From assembly GCA_964536565.1 (NCBI GenBank), contig CAZHXK010000032.1, forward strand, positions 1 to 14,348: 14,348 nt of DNA, in the 5' to 3' direction. This document shows, one piece after another, positions 13,791 through 14,348 of the stretch (position 1 is its first letter; every line of letters starts with the position of its first letter). Below the pieces are notes generated by a model that did not search any database, was not told the DNA's origin, and saw only the letters and a list, made by a program, of their open reading frames with translations. Made by a program: the position numbers and the translations under genes. Source of the DNA: GCA-002688135 sp964536565 (GTDB taxonomy: Bacteria; Patescibacteriota; Patescibacteriia; Magasanikbacterales; GCA-002688135).

Positions 13791-14177
13791 ATGGGAGATT
13801 CGGTGCATTGTAAGGTCGTAGCGGGCGCGGACGTATTTCGTGTTTGGAGTACAATTGGCCATCGCTACCGCACTGCTGAGATGACGATGGAGCAGTTGAG
13901 GGCATACTTTCTATCACGAGATTTGTTCCGTGCCATCATCGACAGCTTTTGTCCTGCGCGTCTCAGAGAGATTGACTTCGACGCTCGGCGCGTGACGGAG
14001 TGGTGCGAGGAAGTAGAGTCGGATTATGTACCGAAAAGTGAGGCAAGTCTGTCCGATTCGTTACGTAGGCAGGGTCAACGAGGTGAGCTTGCGCGCGAGC
14101 TTGCTGAGGTTGCGCGGAAGGCGGTTGAGGCTCGTTTGGCGGAGATGGATCTTGACCCGCGTATCTTCACAATGTAG
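13791..14177 (+). CDS. Unrecognised soluble helical protein
   Basis: 128 residues from the ATG at 13791, chosen because GGAGG (13781-13785) lies five bases before it. The in-frame ATG at 13779 would place that SD inside the gene. The front half (VHCKVVAGADVFRVWSTIGHRYRT...) looks like a small mixed alpha/beta unit. From about residue 80 the protein is Arg/Glu/Ala-rich and helical (GELARELAEVARKAVEARLAEM). No membrane segment or catalytic motif is seen. It stands alone as a transcription unit, with its own promoter, leader hairpin and terminator, directly after the tRNA-Asn locus. Family not recognised. Confidence 0.6.
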   Translation: MGDSVHCKVVAGADVFRVWSTIGHRYRTAEMTMEQLRAYFLSRDLFRAIIDSFCPARLREIDFDARRVTEWCEEVESDYVPKSEASLSDSLRRQGQRGELARELAEVARKAVEARLAEMDLDPRIFTM

Positions 14178-14207
14178 GAAGTGCTTCTGCTATGAGCAGG
14201 AATCACG

Positions 14208-14232
14208 GGACCCCAAAATGGGGTTCTTTTTT
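14208..14232 (+). terminator. Rho-independent terminator of the last gene
   Basis: GGACCCCA / TGGGGTTC with an AAA loop, followed by six T. It lies 30 bases after the stop codon. Confidence 0.85.
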
Positions 14233-14235
14233 ATA

Positions 14236-14348
14236 TTGACATGAATGTCGCGTTTATCGAGCTCCAAGCCATAGTTCTGAACCCGTCCAGTAAGCGGAGT
14301 AGACAAAGTATCTGTTTTGTGCAGATGCTTTTTCTTTTCAATAAAATA
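14236..14348 (+). other. Right-edge stretch: -35-like box, short open frame, terminator-like hairpin
   Basis: A perfect TTGACA (14236-14241) has no matching -10 at normal spacing. A frame from the ATG at 14241 (MNVAFIELQAIVLNPSSKRS...) is open to the window edge but has no SD. AAGTATCTG/CAGATGCTT (14306-14330, one T-G pair), followed by TTTCTTTT, looks like a terminator and would end any short transcript here. No known RNA family is recognised. Confidence 0.3.

Noticed and set aside
14026..14244. 72-residue frame overlapping the last gene
   Set aside because: Different frame inside the gene with its own SD at 13791; it runs through that gene's terminator and has no SD of its own.

Overview
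The window looks like a chromosomal segment of a bacterium, most likely a Candidate Phyla Radiation (Patescibacteria)-type lineage known from metagenomes. This rests on the gene content: compact housekeeping genes beside many unrecognised small proteins, a sigma factor with a long lysine-rich N-terminus, and GC-rich dispersed hairpins. No marker present fixes the phylum. The standard genetic code fits: TAA, TGA and TAG all end genes here. Promoters are sigma70-like (several perfect TTGACA boxes with 17-bp spacing). Some starts have strong Shine-Dalgarno (SD) sites, while others have none and sit almost at the predicted transcript start.

Left part (1-4330): the 3' part of an unrecognised gene, a terminator, then a well-formed promoter driving a large HrpA-like DEAH-box RNA helicase with a coiled-coil and zinc-ribbon C-terminal extension. 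Middle-left (4340-7220): a CPA2-type Na+/H+ antiporter gene cut by a single in-frame TAG; a convergent small zinc-ribbon gene; two small unrecognised genes expressed divergently from it through overlapping -10 boxes; a repeat-rich patch with a duplicated 3' gene end around a dispersed repeat; and a decayed minus-strand membrane-protein gene that carries a frameshift and an internal TGA.

Middle-right (7260-12960): an RsuA/RluB-type pseudouridine synthase on the minus strand, two strong hairpins, then dnaG (primase) and rpoD (primary sigma factor) in the classic order. They are followed by a membrane-anchored protein ending in three calcium-binding-type DxDGD repeats of exactly 23 residues, and a terminator that competes with a longer hairpin.

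Right part (12960-14348): the most distinctive locus. A tRNA-Asn(GUU) gene is split inside its anticodon by a 543-nt group I intron that carries an HNH homing endonuclease ORF. The endonuclease N-terminus appears to be out of frame or lost. An 11-bp inverted copy of the tRNA 3' end follows the tRNA terminator. A small unrecognised gene with its own promoter, leader hairpin, SD and terminator closes the window, followed by a short stretch ending in another terminator-like hairpin.
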